Shown one piece after another: positions 33,968 through 44,800 of a DNA stretch of 64,000 bases (the first letter of the stretch is position 1; the number at the start of each line of letters is the position of its first letter). The position numbers were made by a program, and so were the translations under genes. Origin of the DNA: Agromyces sp. 3263 (lineage in GTDB: Bacteria; Actinomycetota; Actinomycetes; Actinomycetales; Microbacteriaceae); assembly GCF_031456545.1 (NCBI RefSeq), contig NZ_JAVDUV010000001.1, forward strand, positions 372,001 to 436,000, written 5' to 3'. The notes below the pieces were generated by a model. The model did not search any database. It was not told the DNA's origin and was given only the letters and a program-made list of their open reading frames with translations.

Positions 33968-35092
33968 CTAGAGCACGTCGCTCGAACCGCCGAGGCGCAG
34001 CGCGTCGACGACGGCCTTGACCCGCTGGGCGTGCTCGCTCGTGGTGACGAGGAGCGCGTCGGGCGTGTCGACCACGACGATATCGTGCACCCCGATCAGG
34101 CTGATGACCCGGTTCGCGCGACTCACCACGATGCCGCTGGAGGCGTCGGCGAGCACTCGCGCGTTCTCGCCCAGGATCGCCAGCTCGCCGGAGCGCCCCG
34201 CCGTGTTGAGCTTGGCGAGCGAGGCGAAGTCGCCCACGTCGTCCCACTGGAAGTGCCCGCGGATCACGGCGAGGCGCCCGGCCGCGGCCGCCGGCTCGGC
34301 GACGGAGTAGTCGATCGCGATCTTCTCGATGGTCGGCCAGATGCGGTCGACCGCCGGTCCGCGCGTCGCGGGGTCGTCCCATGCCGCGGCGAGCTCCACG
34401 AGCGCGTCGTGCAGCTCGGGCTTCGTGCGCGCGAGCTCCTCGAGCAGCGTCGACGCCTTCGCGATGAACATGCCGGCGTTCCACAGGTGGTCGCCGCCCG
34501 CGAGGTAGCGCCGGGCGGTGTCGAGGTCGGGCTTCTCGACGAAGTTGGAGACCGCCTCGACGCGCTGGGCACCGGGCACCTCGAGGGGTCCGCCGCACTC
34601 GATGTAGCCGAAGCCCACCGCCGGCTCGGTGGGCGTGATGCCGATGGTCACGATGTAGCCGGCGCGCGCAGCCGCCACGGCGTCGGCGACGGCGGAGCGG
34701 AAGAGGGCATCGCCCGAGATCACGTGGTCGGCTGCGAACGAGCCGATCACGACGCCGGGCTCGCGGCGCTCGAGGATGGCCGCGGCGAGGCCGATGGCGG
34801 CGGTGGAGTCGCGGGGCTCGCTCTCGAGCACGACGTTGGCGTCCGCGAGGGACGGGAGCTGCTCCTCGACGGCGGCGCGGTGTGCGCGCCCGGTGACGAC
34901 CATGATGCGCTGCTCCCCCGAGAGCGGCGCGAGCCGGTCCCACGTGTCCTTCAGGAGCGTCTGGCCCGACCCGGTGAGATCGTGAAGGAACTTCGGGGCG
35001 TCCGCCCGGGACAGCGGCCACAGTCGGGAGCCGACGCCTCCGGCGGGAATCACACTGTAGAAGCCGTCGAGGGGAAGGGAACGATCAGACAT
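33968..35092 (-). CDS. manC: Mannose-1-phosphate guanylyltransferase
   Basis: A 374-residue nucleotidyltransferase that makes GDP-mannose for wall glycans, lipoglycans or protein mannosylation. The GTP-binding signature VIPAGGVGSRLWPLSR is near residue 14, with the metal-site SFAADHVI, the substrate loop NFVEKPDLDTARR and WNAGMFIAK. It lacks the isomerase domain of bifunctional ManC enzymes. The ATG at 35092 follows TATCCT by seven bases, a leaderless arrangement. It diverges from sdhC. Confidence 0.92.
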   Translation of the reverse strand: MSDRSLPLDGFYSVIPAGGVGSRLWPLSRADAPKFLHDLTGSGQTLLKDTWDRLAPLSGEQRIMVVTGRAHRAAVEEQLPSLADANVVLESEPRDSTAAIGLAAAILERREPGVVIGSFAADHVISGDALFRSAVADAVAAARAGYIVTIGITPTEPAVGFGYIECGGPLEVPGAQRVEAVSNFVEKPDLDTARRYLAGGDHLWNAGMFIAKASTLLEELARTKPELHDALVELAAAWDDPATRGPAVDRIWPTIEKIAIDYSVAEPAAAAGRLAVIRGHFQWDDVGDFASLAKLNTAGRSGELAILGENARVLADASSGIVVSRANRVISLIGVHDIVVVDTPDALLVTTSEHAQRVKAVVDALRLGGSSDVL

Positions 35093-35099
35093 GGGTCCG

Positions 35100-35105
35100 A
35101 GGATA
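35100..35105 (-). promoter_or_regulatory. -10 element of leaderless manC
   Basis: On the minus strand TATCCT is followed by seven bases and the ATG at 35092. Confidence 0.5.
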
Positions 35106-35176
35106 CCGGGCCGTGTGTTTCGGCCGGGGGCTGCGCAGGCGAACGGCACACGGCAGGCGGCATCCGCTCGAGCAGG

Positions 35177-35194
35177 TGTCTCGACATCGAGACA
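35177..35194. promoter_or_regulatory. Palindromic operator candidate upstream of sdhC
   Basis: TGTCTCGA and TCGAGACA are perfect 8-base inverted arms separated by CA. It lies about 40 bases upstream of the sdh -10 hexamer and also upstream of manC. Confidence 0.45.
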
Positions 35195-35195
35195 G

Positions 35196-35209
35196 TTAGG
35201 CAGCCCTAA
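35196..35209. promoter_or_regulatory. Possible DtxR/IdeR-type iron box upstream of sdhC
   Basis: TTAGGCAGCCCTAA has TTAGG and CCTAA arms around four bases, agreeing with the inner part of the DtxR box in 11 of 14 positions. The left outer arm of the 19-base box is poor. It overlaps the expected -35 region. Confidence 0.35.
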
Positions 35210-35233
35210 GCGGCGTCGCGATCGGCTCGGGAC

Positions 35234-35239
35234 TACACT
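35234..35239 (+). promoter_or_regulatory. -10 element of the sdhCDAB promoter
   Basis: TACACT would start RNA near 35246, giving a leader of about 60 bases before sdhC. No clear -35 is seen, consistent with activator control. Confidence 0.4.
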
Positions 35240-35307
35240 CGAACCGGGCCGTGCGCCCGTCGTGCCCTCATGTCCAGGGCGTATCACACAGCCAGGGAGG
35301 GTTGTTC

Positions 35308-35730
35308 ATGCCAGAGACCTCGGCAGGAACCCTGACCGCATCCGGGAAGCCGGCGAAGCAGAGGCCTGGCGGCACGCTGTATCGCGGCCGAGAGGGCATG
35401 TGGTCGTGGGTGCTGCACCGCATCACGGGTGTCGCGATCTTCTTCTTCCTCCTCGTGCACGTGCTCGACACGTCGCTCGTACGGGTGAGCCCCGAGGCCT
35501 ACAACGCGGTCATCGGCACGTACCAGACGCCCCTCATGGGGCTCGGCGAGACCGCGCTCGTCGGCGCGATCGTCTTCCACGCCTTCAACGGGCTGCGGAT
35601 CATCCTCGTCGACTTCTGGGCGTGGGCCACCCGGCACCAGAAGGTGCTGTTCTACGTGGTCATCGCGCTCTGGGTCGTGACCATGCTCGCCTTCGTGCCC
35701 CGGCACCTGATGAACGTCTTCAGCCACTGA
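35308..35730 (+). CDS. sdhC: Succinate dehydrogenase cytochrome b subunit
   Basis: A 140-residue membrane subunit of complex II with three helices. WSWVLHRITGVAIFFFLLVH includes the SdhC signature and a likely haem His; VFHAFNGLRIILVDF holds another conserved His/Arg pair. It anchors the flavoprotein and passes electrons to menaquinone. The ATG at 35308 follows GGGAGGG. It heads sdhCDAB, with sdhD starting 14 bases after its stop. Confidence 0.93.
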   Translation: MPETSAGTLTASGKPAKQRPGGTLYRGREGMWSWVLHRITGVAIFFFLLVHVLDTSLVRVSPEAYNAVIGTYQTPLMGLGETALVGAIVFHAFNGLRIILVDFWAWATRHQKVLFYVVIALWVVTMLAFVPRHLMNVFSH

Positions 35731-35744
35731 GGGGGCCCAGCGAC

Positions 35745-36191
35745 ATGACTGCCATCGAAGCGCCTCGCACTCCCGCACGCCCCGCTCGCAAGCGCGGCGT
35801 GAACTGGGAGAAGTGGGGCTGGATCTACATGCGCGCCTCGGGCGTGGTGCTCCTCGTGCTCATCTTCGGGCACCTCTACGTGAACCTCATCGACGGTGAG
35901 GGCATCAAGGCCATCGACTTCGGGTTCGTCGGCGGCAAGTGGGCGCAGCCGTTCTGGCAGTGGTGGGACGTGCTGATGCTCTGGCTCGCGCTCATCCACG
36001 GCGCCAACGGCATGCGCACCATCGTGAACGACTACACGAACCCCGGCACGCTGCAGAAGGTGCTGAAGGGCGCGCTCTTCGCCGCGGCGGCCGTGCTGAT
36101 CGTGCTCGGCACCCTCGTGGTCTTCACGTTCGACCCGTGCCCCGCGGGCTCCCCCGCGGACCTGCTCCCCTCGTTCTGCCCCGCCGTCTAG
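35745..36191 (+). CDS. sdhD: Succinate dehydrogenase membrane anchor subunit
   Basis: A 148-residue second membrane subunit with three helices. [20 protein letters not shown] contains a candidate haem His, and [17 protein letters not shown] is the conserved helix-two segment. The C-terminal periplasmic tail has two cysteines in [18 protein letters not shown], possibly a disulfide. sdhA follows after seven bases. Confidence 0.9.
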   Translation: MTAIEAPRTPARPARKRGVNWEKWGWIYMRASGVVLLVLIFGHLYVNLIDGEGIKAIDFGFVGGKWAQPFWQWWDVLMLWLALIHGANGMRTIVNDYTNPGTLQKVLKGALFAAAAVLIVLGTLVVFTFDPCPAGSPADLLPSFCPAV

Positions 36192-36198
36192 GAGACCT

Positions 36199-38007
36199 GT
36201 GAATCCCGAGAGCGCCCACGTCGAGACGAAGATCGTCGACGGCGTCCACTACCACCAGTACGACATCGTCATCGTCGGCGCCGGCGGCGCGGGCATGCGG
36301 GCGGCGATCGAGGCCGGCCCCGGTGCGCGCACGGCCGTCATCTCGAAGCTCTACCCGACGCGGTCCCACACCGGCGCGGCGCAGGGCGGCATGGCCGCCG
36401 CACTCGCCAACGTGGAGGAGGACAGCTGGGAGTGGCACACCTTCGACACCGTCAAGGGCGGTGACTACCTCGTCGACCAGGACGCCGCCGAGATCCTCGC
36501 CAAGGAGGCCATCGACGCGGTCATCGACCTCGAGAACATGGGCCTGCCGTTCAACCGCACGCCCGAGGGCAAGATCGACCAGCGGCGATTCGGCGGCCAC
36601 ACCCGCGACCACGGCAAGGCGCCGGTGCGCCGCGCGTGCTACGCGGCCGACCGCACGGGCCACATGATCCTGCAGACGCTCTTCCAGAACTGCGTGAAGC
36701 TCGGCATCGAGTTCTACAACGAGTACTACGCACTCGACCTCGTCATGACGGAGGTCGACGGCGTCGAGCAGCCGTCGGGCATCGTGGCCTACGAGCTCGC
36801 GACCGGCGAGCTGCACGTCTTCCAGGCCAAGGCGATCATCTTCGCGACCGGCGGGTTCGGCAAGATCTACAAGACCACGTCGAACGCGCACACCCTGACG
36901 GGCGACGGGGTCGGCATCATCTGGCGCAAGGGCCTGCCGCTCGAGGACATGGAGTTCTTCCAGTTCCACCCGACCGGCCTGGCCGGCCTCGGCATCCTCC
37001 TCACCGAGGGCGCCCGCGGCGAGGGCGCCATCCTCCGCAACGCCTCGGGCGAGCGGTTCATGGAGCGATACGCCCCCACCATCAAGGACCTCGCCCCGCG
37101 CGACATCGTCGCCCGCTGCATGGTGCAGGAGGTGGCGGAGGGCCGGGGCGCCGGCCCGCACAAGGACTACGTGCTCCTCGACTGCACCCACCTCGGCGCC
37201 GAGGTGCTCGAGACGAAGCTCCCCGACATCACCGAGTTCGCGCGCACCTACCTCGGCGTCGACCCGGTGTACGAGCCCGTCCCGGTCATGCCGACCGCGC
37301 ACTACGCGATGGGCGGCATCCCCACGAACGTCGCCGCCGAGGTGCTGCGCGACAACACCACCGTCGTACCCGGCCTGTACGCCGCCGGCGAGTGCGCGTG
37401 CGTCTCGGTGCACGGATCCAACCGCCTCGGCACCAACTCGCTGCTCGACATCAACGTCTTCGGCAAGCGGGCCGGCCGCAACGCGGTCGAGTACGTGCAG
37501 ACGGCCGACTTCGTGCCGCTGCCCGACGACCCCGCCGGCGACATCCGGCGCATGCTGCAGCTGCTGCGCGACTCGAACGGCACCGAGCGGATCGCCGCGA
37601 TCCGCAAGGAGCTGCAGGACGAGATGGACAAGGGTGCGCAGGTGTTCCGCACCGACGAGTCCCTGGCCCACGTCACGAACGTGATCGCCGGGCTCCGCGA
37701 CCGCTATCGCAACATCGCCGTGCAGGACAAGGGCAAGCGGTTCAACACCGACCTCCTCGAGGCGGTCGAGCTCGGCTTCCTCCTCGACCTCGCCGAGGTC
37801 GTCGTCTTCTCGGCCCGCAACCGCAAGGAGAGCCGCGGCGGCCACATGCGCGACGACTACCCGAACCGCGACGACGTGAACTACATGCAGCACACGATGG
37901 CCTACCTGTCGGGCGACGCGCACTCCTCGCTCGCCGACGACCACATCCGGCTCGACTGGAAACCCGTGACCATCACCCGCTACCAGCCGATGGAGAGGAA
38001 GTACTGA
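36199..38007 (+). CDS. sdhA: Succinate dehydrogenase flavoprotein subunit
   Basis: A 602-residue catalytic subunit that oxidises succinate to fumarate in the TCA cycle. The FAD motif [15 protein letters not shown] is near residue 19, the covalent FAD His is in [13 protein letters not shown], and the active-site [20 protein letters not shown] follows. [10 protein letters not shown] and [12 protein letters not shown] are further signatures. The start is GTG at 36199 after GGAGA. The start of sdhB comes one base after the stop. Confidence 0.97.
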   Translation: MNPESAHVETKIVDGVHYHQYDIVIVGAGGAGMRAAIEAGPGARTAVISKLYPTRSHTGAAQGGMAAALANVEEDSWEWHTFDTVKGGDYLVDQDAAEILAKEAIDAVIDLENMGLPFNRTPEGKIDQRRFGGHTRDHGKAPVRRACYAADRTGHMILQTLFQNCVKLGIEFYNEYYALDLVMTEVDGVEQPSGIVAYELATGELHVFQAKAIIFATGGFGKIYKTTSNAHTLTGDGVGIIWRKGLPLEDMEFFQFHPTGLAGLGILLTEGARGEGAILRNASGERFMERYAPTIKDLAPRDIVARCMVQEVAEGRGAGPHKDYVLLDCTHLGAEVLETKLPDITEFARTYLGVDPVYEPVPVMPTAHYAMGGIPTNVAAEVLRDNTTVVPGLYAAGECACVSVHGSNRLGTNSLLDINVFGKRAGRNAVEYVQTADFVPLPDDPAGDIRRMLQLLRDSNGTERIAAIRKELQDEMDKGAQVFRTDESLAHVTNVIAGLRDRYRNIAVQDKGKRFNTDLLEAVELGFLLDLAEVVVFSARNRKESRGGHMRDDYPNRDDVNYMQHTMAYLSGDAHSSLADDHIRLDWKPVTITRYQPMERKY

Positions 38008-38008
38008 C

Positions 38009-38767
38009 GTGACCACCGCCACGCTCGAGGCCCAGTCGACGGATGCCGCCATCCAGTCGTTCACCGTCACGTTCCTGATCCGCCGCTTCGACCCCGATGT
38101 CGACACCGAGCCGCGTTGGCAGGACTTCGACGTCGAGATGTATCCCACCGACCGGGTGCTCGATGCCCTGCACAAGATCAAGTGGGAGCAGGACGGCTCG
38201 CTCACCTTCCGCCGTTCGTGCGCCCACGGCATCTGCGGCTCCGACGCGATGCGCATCAACGGCCGCAATCGGCTCGCGTGCAAGACCCTCATCAAGGACC
38301 TCGACATCTCGAAGCCCATCTACGTCGAGGCGATCAAGGGCCTGCCGCTCGAGAAGGACCTCGTCGTCGACATGGAGCCGTTCTTCGCGAGCTACCGCGA
38401 GGTGCAGCCGTTCCTCATCGCGAACTCCACGCCCGAGGCCGGCAAGGAGCGCATCCAGTCGATCGCGAAGCGCGAGATCTTCGACGACACCACGAAGTGC
38501 ATCCTCTGCGCGGCGTGCACCTCGTCGTGTCCGGTGTTCTGGACCGACGGCCAGTACTTCGGCCCCGCGGCGATCGTCAACGCGCACCGGTTCATCTTCG
38601 ACTCGCGTGACGACGCGGCATCCGTGCGCCTCGACATCCTGAACGACAAGGAGGGCGTGTGGCGCTGCCGCACGACCTTCAACTGCACCGACGCGTGCCC
38701 CCGCGGCATCGAGGTGACCAAGGCGATCGCCGAGGTCAAGCAGGCCATCATGCGCGGCAAGCCCTGA
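38009..38767 (+). CDS. sdhB: Succinate dehydrogenase iron-sulfur subunit
   Basis: A 252-residue electron-transfer subunit. The [2Fe-2S] ligands lie in CAHGICGSDAMRINGRN and the nearby LACKTL. CILCAACTSSCPVFW and CRTTFNCTDACPRGIEVTKA supply the [4Fe-4S] and [3Fe-4S] cysteines. The GTG at 38009 is used, with GGAGAGGAA inside the end of sdhA as ribosome site. A strong terminator follows the stop. Confidence 0.97.
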   Translation: MTTATLEAQSTDAAIQSFTVTFLIRRFDPDVDTEPRWQDFDVEMYPTDRVLDALHKIKWEQDGSLTFRRSCAHGICGSDAMRINGRNRLACKTLIKDLDISKPIYVEAIKGLPLEKDLVVDMEPFFASYREVQPFLIANSTPEAGKERIQSIAKREIFDDTTKCILCAACTSSCPVFWTDGQYFGPAAIVNAHRFIFDSRDDAASVRLDILNDKEGVWRCRTTFNCTDACPRGIEVTKAIAEVKQAIMRGKP

Positions 38768-38780
38768 GGCACTGACGAAG

Positions 38781-38819
38781 ACGACGAAGGGCCGGTGCGA
38801 TGCACCGGCCCTTCGTCGT
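38781..38819 (+). terminator. Strong terminator of the sdh operon
   Basis: An 18-bp perfect stem runs from ACGACGAAGG to CCTTCGTCGT around the three-base loop GAT, 14 bases after the sdhB stop. Confidence 0.8.
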
Positions 38820-38860
38820 GGCACCGGCAGGCGGTTCCCCTGCGCCGTGCCGGGAGTCCG

Positions 38861-38890
38861 GCCCGGCGGGGCGTCACCGCCCCGCCGGGC
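38861..38890 (-). terminator. Terminator of giant surface protein 1
   Basis: GCCCGGCGGGGCG pairs perfectly with CGCCCCGCCGGGC around the loop TCAC, nine bases after the stop codon. The giant protein 2 terminator has the same TCAC loop. Confidence 0.75.
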
Positions 38891-38898
38891 TACCGGGC

Positions 38899-41800
38899 TC
38901 AGTCGCCGGACACCGTTCCCCGTCGCCGCCGGATGAGGACCCAGGCGACGCCGAGGCCGCCGAGGAGCATCAGGCCGCCGCCGAACCAGAGCCACGGCTC
39001 CGACGCGAAGCCGGTCACCGCGGTCTTCTGGGGCAGGCTCACCGTCACCGTGTCGTCGGCGCACTCGATCAGGTCGGGCACGTCGTCGCCCGTGTCCGCG
39101 TCATCCCAGCAGACCTCGCCGGTGTTGACGATGGAGGACGCCGTGGTTCCCGGTCGCACATGCACGCCGAGCACGATGTCGGGCGCCGTCGTGATGTTCG
39201 GCCCGAGCACTCCGAGCAGGTCGCAGTGCAGGGTGCCGCCGTAGCCGGCCGAGTCCTCACCCGTCACCTCGCAGTCCTCCCAGCGCGGGAACGCGGGTGC
39301 GGCATCCGTGGTGATCGAGTCGACCCGGAGGTGACCCGGGATCGTGTCGAAGATCTCCACGGTGTCAGCGGCGCCCGTGCCCACCGAGGTGACCCCCAGC
39401 GTGTACGAGAAGTTCGCGTCGGACTTCGTGGACGTCACGCTCGCGGTCTTCTCGATGACGAGCTCCGAGGGCCGCTCGATCGCACAGGTCGGCAGCGCCT
39501 GCGGGTAGACCGCCAGCACCTCCTCGCTGGGGTTGATCGAGAACGTGATCGTGGCCGGGTTCACCTGGTCGCGCCAGGGATAGGTCGGCACGGTCTCGTC
39601 GAGGATCAGGTCGAGGAACCTGGTTCCGGGCGTCGGCGGCGTGATCAGGTCCTGCTCCGTGATCGGACGCCAACCGGGGAACGCGTACGGAATGCCGTTC
39701 GCGTCCACCGCGGCCCCCGGCCACAGCAGCCGGCCGGTGCGTGCATCCCACGGGATCGTCTCGACCTTGGTCAGCGTGCCGTCCGCCGACGTCCACGTCA
39801 CCGTGATGTCGGCCGGGGCGACGTTGTCGGTGACCGAGATGTCGTAGTAGAGCCACGGCACGTCGTTCACGCAGCGGACGTAGGCACCGGAGTCGATCCG
39901 CTTGACGGGGACATCCACCTCGTCGCAGTCGTTCGTGGTGAACAGGTCGTCCTCATCGACCTCGACGCACGCCTCGTTGGGGATCGGGTCGCTGTCGAGC
40001 GGCGGGATCACCGGGGGCGGGTCGTCGGGTCCGACGGCGGGCGGCGAGTCGACCGGCACGACCGTGAAGAGCACCGGGATGGTGATGGTCGTGATCGTTC
40101 CGGGGCCGAACGGCCCGGCCGCCGTCGCGCTGAACTGGTTGCCGACCGTGTTCTCGACGAAGTCGCCGCTGTCGGGATCGAAGGTCGCGGGCCCCGTGAT
40201 CTCGAGCGTGTCGGGCAGCAGGTCGCTGACCACCACGTTCGTCACCGGCTCGGTGCCGTTGTTGGTCACCGTGAGCGTGTACTCGAAGGCATCGCCCTCT
40301 TCGACGGCCGTCTGGCCCTCGGGGAGCACGTACTCCTTGACGATGCCCACGTCGACCGGCTCGGCCACGTTCGTGACCTGGCAGTCCACGCGTGCGCCCA
40401 GCACGACCGTCGCGTCCGTCGGCTGGCCGCCGCGGATGCAGCCCCACGCTCCGTTCTCGTAGAACTGCAGGAGCGGGTTCGCGAGGCCGGTCGCATTCGG
40501 CGTCTCGGACAGGCTGTAGGTGCCCGTCGGGACGGTGAACACGAGCTGGCCGCTGCCGATGCCGCCGACGTTCACGAGGCCCGCCGCCAAGACGTTCCAC
40601 GCGTTCGCCTGCAACGGGGTGAGCCCGCCGAGGTCGATGTTCGCGAAGGCCGAGTTGTCGACGAACTTCTGCAGCCCGATCTGGCCGACCGGGATATCGG
40701 TGCAGTCGTCGAGCTCCGTCACGATCGTGCCGTTGCCGAACGTCGCGCCGTTGAAGAACCCGTTGCCGGTCTCCGACGCCACGCAGTCCACGGTGTCGAT
40801 CGACACGATGTTCGCGACGAACGCCTGGATCGTGATGGTCCACACCTCGGTCGTGCCCGCGGCGATGGCATCGCCGGTGGTGAGCGTCGTGTCGGTGTCG
40901 CCGTTCCACGAGGCGACGACATCGCCGTTCGGGTCGGTGGCCACCGCGCTCGTGATGCTGACGCCCGCCGGGAAGGCCGGCGTGTCGCTCAGGTCGTAGA
41001 ACAGGTCGTCGTCGCTGTCGTTCGTGACGGTGATCTCGTACTCGACCTCCCAGTTGCCGAGCCCGAGGTTCGTCGCCGGGCCGGTGACGAGCTTCTCGGC
41101 CGTCGCCTGTCCGGGTTCGTCGCACGCGCTCACCTCGGTCGGCAGCCCGTCGACGGTCAGCGTGCCGACGTTGCGGAAGCCGCCCTCCTCGACGTTCTCC
41201 TGGCTGCACTCGGTGGTCTCGTCCTCCCAGGCCTCCTCCGTCACCGTCGCGCCGACGGTGATCGTGTAGACGTGGGTGGTCGCCGAGGGCAGCACCACGT
41301 CGTCCGCGAGCGTCGTGGTCGTCGTCGCCGGCAGGTCGTCCCAGCTGCCCGATGCGCCATCGGGGCCGGTCCAGGATGCCTCGTCGACCGTGATGCCCGA
41401 GCCGAACAGGTCGAGGTCGTCCTCGAGGTCGTAGGTGAGCGGCGACACCCCGCTGAGGTTCTCGACCTCGAGCGAGTAGACGATCACCCAGCTGCCGTCG
41501 GGCAGCTGCTCGGTGGATGACACGGTCTTGTCGACCAGGTACTCGGCCGGCTTGGCGGTGTTGACGATCTCGCAGGTGACCGTCTGGCCGGGATCGAGGG
41601 TGACGTCGGAGCCCTCCAGCTGCGCCGGGGTGTTCGGGTCGGTGCTCGTCACCGTGCAGACCCAGTCACCCCCCTCGAACTCGTCGGCCCCGGGGAAGTC
41701 CGCGGACTCGGCGAGCGTGTACGGCGTGTTCGAGTCGACCTCGCCTGTGGCACCGCCGGCGCCCGAGAGCACCTCGATGCCGCCGTCGGACGCGGTGAGC

Positions 41801-44800
41801 GTCCACAGCGTCGGCGGGAACTCGCCGGAGACCTCGACGGGCTCGACGGTCTTCACGAGCGTGAGCTTCGGCGCGACATCCGTGTTCACGATCTCGCAGT
41901 CGACGCTCGCGCCGAGCTGCGTGACGGTGAGCGTGGCGTTCGTCGCGCCGTCGCTCGTGACGAGGGTGAATGCGTCGTCGCCCTGCGGCGAGGTGCACGC
42001 CCAGGTCTGCGAGACCTCGTAGGCGACACCGTCCTCCCAGACGATGGAGACCTCGTTGAGCGTGTAGCCCGTGTCGACCTGCACCGAACCGGTGGCGGAG
42101 CCGTCACCGCTGAAGGTGTCGGCGTCGTCGCCGACGTTCGTGGCACTGAGCGTCCAGTCGGTGGCCACGCCGTCGCCTCCGTGCGCGTTGTCGACGATCT
42201 TCTCGAGCGTGACCTCCTGCTCGCAGTCGACCTCGTTCGTCACCGTGAACACGTTGTACGTGTCGACGAGGGTCTCGACGCCGGTTCCGTCGGTGCCGAC
42301 GAGCTCGCAGCCCTCGGGGATGACGACGTCGGTCTCGTCGATCGACACCTCGTCGTCCTCCACGTAGGGCCCGTACTCCTCACCCCAGGCGACCGGGTCG
42401 CCGTCGAGCGTCGGCGTGGCCTCGAAGCCCTCGGGCAGCGCGTCGCTGTCCCAGGCGATCGGGTCGCCGCCGTCGATGACCCAGAGCTTCTGGAGCTCCA
42501 CCACGACGGGGACGTCGAAGCAGGCCTCGGACTCGTAGTCGTCGCCCGAGACGACGAGCGCCCCGTTCAGCAGCCCCTGGCCGCCCTCACCGTCGCAGCG
42601 GTGCGAGGCGTCGCCCGGCACGTCGTCGACCGTGAACGACACCACGACCTGGAAGGTGTGGGTCACGCCGCCGGCGAGCGCCTGGTCCTCGACGACCGTG
42701 TCGTCGGTGGAGTCCGCGCCGTTCCAGGCGGGGTTCACCGTGACATCCGCGCTGGTGATCTCGCGATCGACGATCGTGACATCCTCCGTGAAGTTCGGAG
42801 TGTCGCTGAGGTCGTAGACGAGGCCCTGGTCGGCACTGAGGTTCCGCACCGTGATCTGGTAGCCGGCCTCCCAGTGGTCGCCGACCTGCACCACGCCGCC
42901 GACCGTCGACTTCACGACCTCGGGCTGCGCGGGCAGGCCGCACCCGGTGTCGGTCTGAGTGGTCGCGCCCGAGGTGAGGGACGCCTCGTTGAGGAATCCG
43001 ACGTTCGGAGCGCCGTCGGTCGGTGCGCAGGTGCCCGTGGTGGGGTCCGCGAACGCCTCGGCGTCGACCGTCGCCGTGACCGTCACCGTGTAGGTGTCGA
43101 CCTCGTCGATGCCGATGAGCTTGGGCGAGCCCACGATCGTCTCGGTCGGGTTCGCCTCGGGGTCGGTCCAGTCGCCGTCGTCGCCCTCGCCCGTCCACTC
43201 GGCCGAGAGGATCTCGACCTCGGGGCCGAAGCGCAGGGTGTCGCTCAGCGTGTACTTCGTGATGAAGTCGGCGTTGCCGGTGACGGTCACGTCGTAGACG
43301 GCGGTCCACACGCCGTCGGCGTCCTGGGTGACGATCGGGTCGCCCTTCGACACCGTCGGCACGCCGCCGTCGGTGATGTCGGTGCACTCCTCGTCGTCGC
43401 GGACGATCTCACCGCTCGTCAGCACGGCCTCGTTGAAGAAGCCCTTGCCCGGAGTGGGTGCCGCGACCGTGCACTCGAGGTCGGCCGGGGGCACGCTGCC
43501 CGACGGCACGTCGACGTTCAGCACGATCGTGAAGACGTCGGTCTCGCCGGCGGCGATCGGCTGGTCGGTCGCGATGACGATGTCCGTCGTGCCGTCGTAG
43601 GCGACGGTCGGGCCGCCGTCGATCACGTAGGAGTTGTAGATCACTCCCGCCGGGAACTGCGGGTCGTCGATGAGCGAGTAGAAGCTCGGCTTCGCCCCCG
43701 GCGCGGTGTTGGCGGCCGTGAGCGTGTAGCTGACGTTCCAGCTGCCGTCGGGCTGCTGGGCCGCGGTCGCCCCGGTCTTCGAGATGGTCGGAGCGCTCGG
43801 GCTGTCGCACGCGGTGTCGGTGGTGTCCTCGCCGCCGACCGTGAGCACGGCGGCGTTGTTGAAGGCGCCGTCGGTCGCGCCCGAGGGGCACGCGGTCTGG
43901 GCCGGGGTGAGGTCGGGGCCATCGAGGGCGATGCCCGTCACGGTGATCCGGTACGTCGTCGAGGTGTTGCCCGCGAGGTACGCGTCGACCGCGAGGTCGC
44001 CGGATCCGGCCCACGACGTCGGGTACGGCACGCCGTCCTTCGTGATGGCGTAGCCCGCTCCGCCCAGGTCGACGCCCGCACCGAAGTGGAGCTCGTCGGC
44101 CAGGGAGTAGGTGCCGCCGAACGCGTCCGTGTTCGTCACGACGAGGTTGTAGGCGATGGTCCAGAGGCCGTCGGCGCCCTGCGACACCGAGCCGAAGACC
44201 ACCGACTTCTCGTGCACGATGTCGGGGGTGTCGACGGTGACACAGCCTGTGGCATCCGTCTCCTGGTTGCCCGAGAGCAGCGTGGCCGTGTTGTTCAGTC
44301 CGTTGTCGGACGGGCACGTGGAGGCGGGGTCATCCGCCCCGATGCGCACCGTCACGGCGATCTGGTAGACGTGCTGGTCGACTCCCGGCGTTCCCGGGAG
44401 CGAGATGCCGTCGGCGAGCAGGGTGTTCGGCGCGAGGCCGGTCCAGCCCACCACGGTCGGCACGGGCGCGGACACGACGGTCGCGGTGCCGACCACCTCG
44501 GCCGAGGCCGGGAGGTCGAGGGCGTCCTCGAGGTCGTAGATCACGCCAGTGGTGGCCGACGGGTTGAGCACGGTGATCGTGTACGGGAGCGTCCACGTGC
44601 CGTCGCCGTTCGCGACCGCAGCACCGCCCACCTTGGTGATCGTCGGGTTCACCGGCTCGGCGCACGCGTCATCCTCGCCGACGGTCTGCCCGTTCACCGA
44701 GAGGGTCGCGGTGTTCAGGAAGCCGCCGTCGTCACCCGAGGTGGGTGCCGGGCAGGCGAGCTCGTTCTCGGGGTCGGCGAAGGCGCCGGCATCCACCTGC

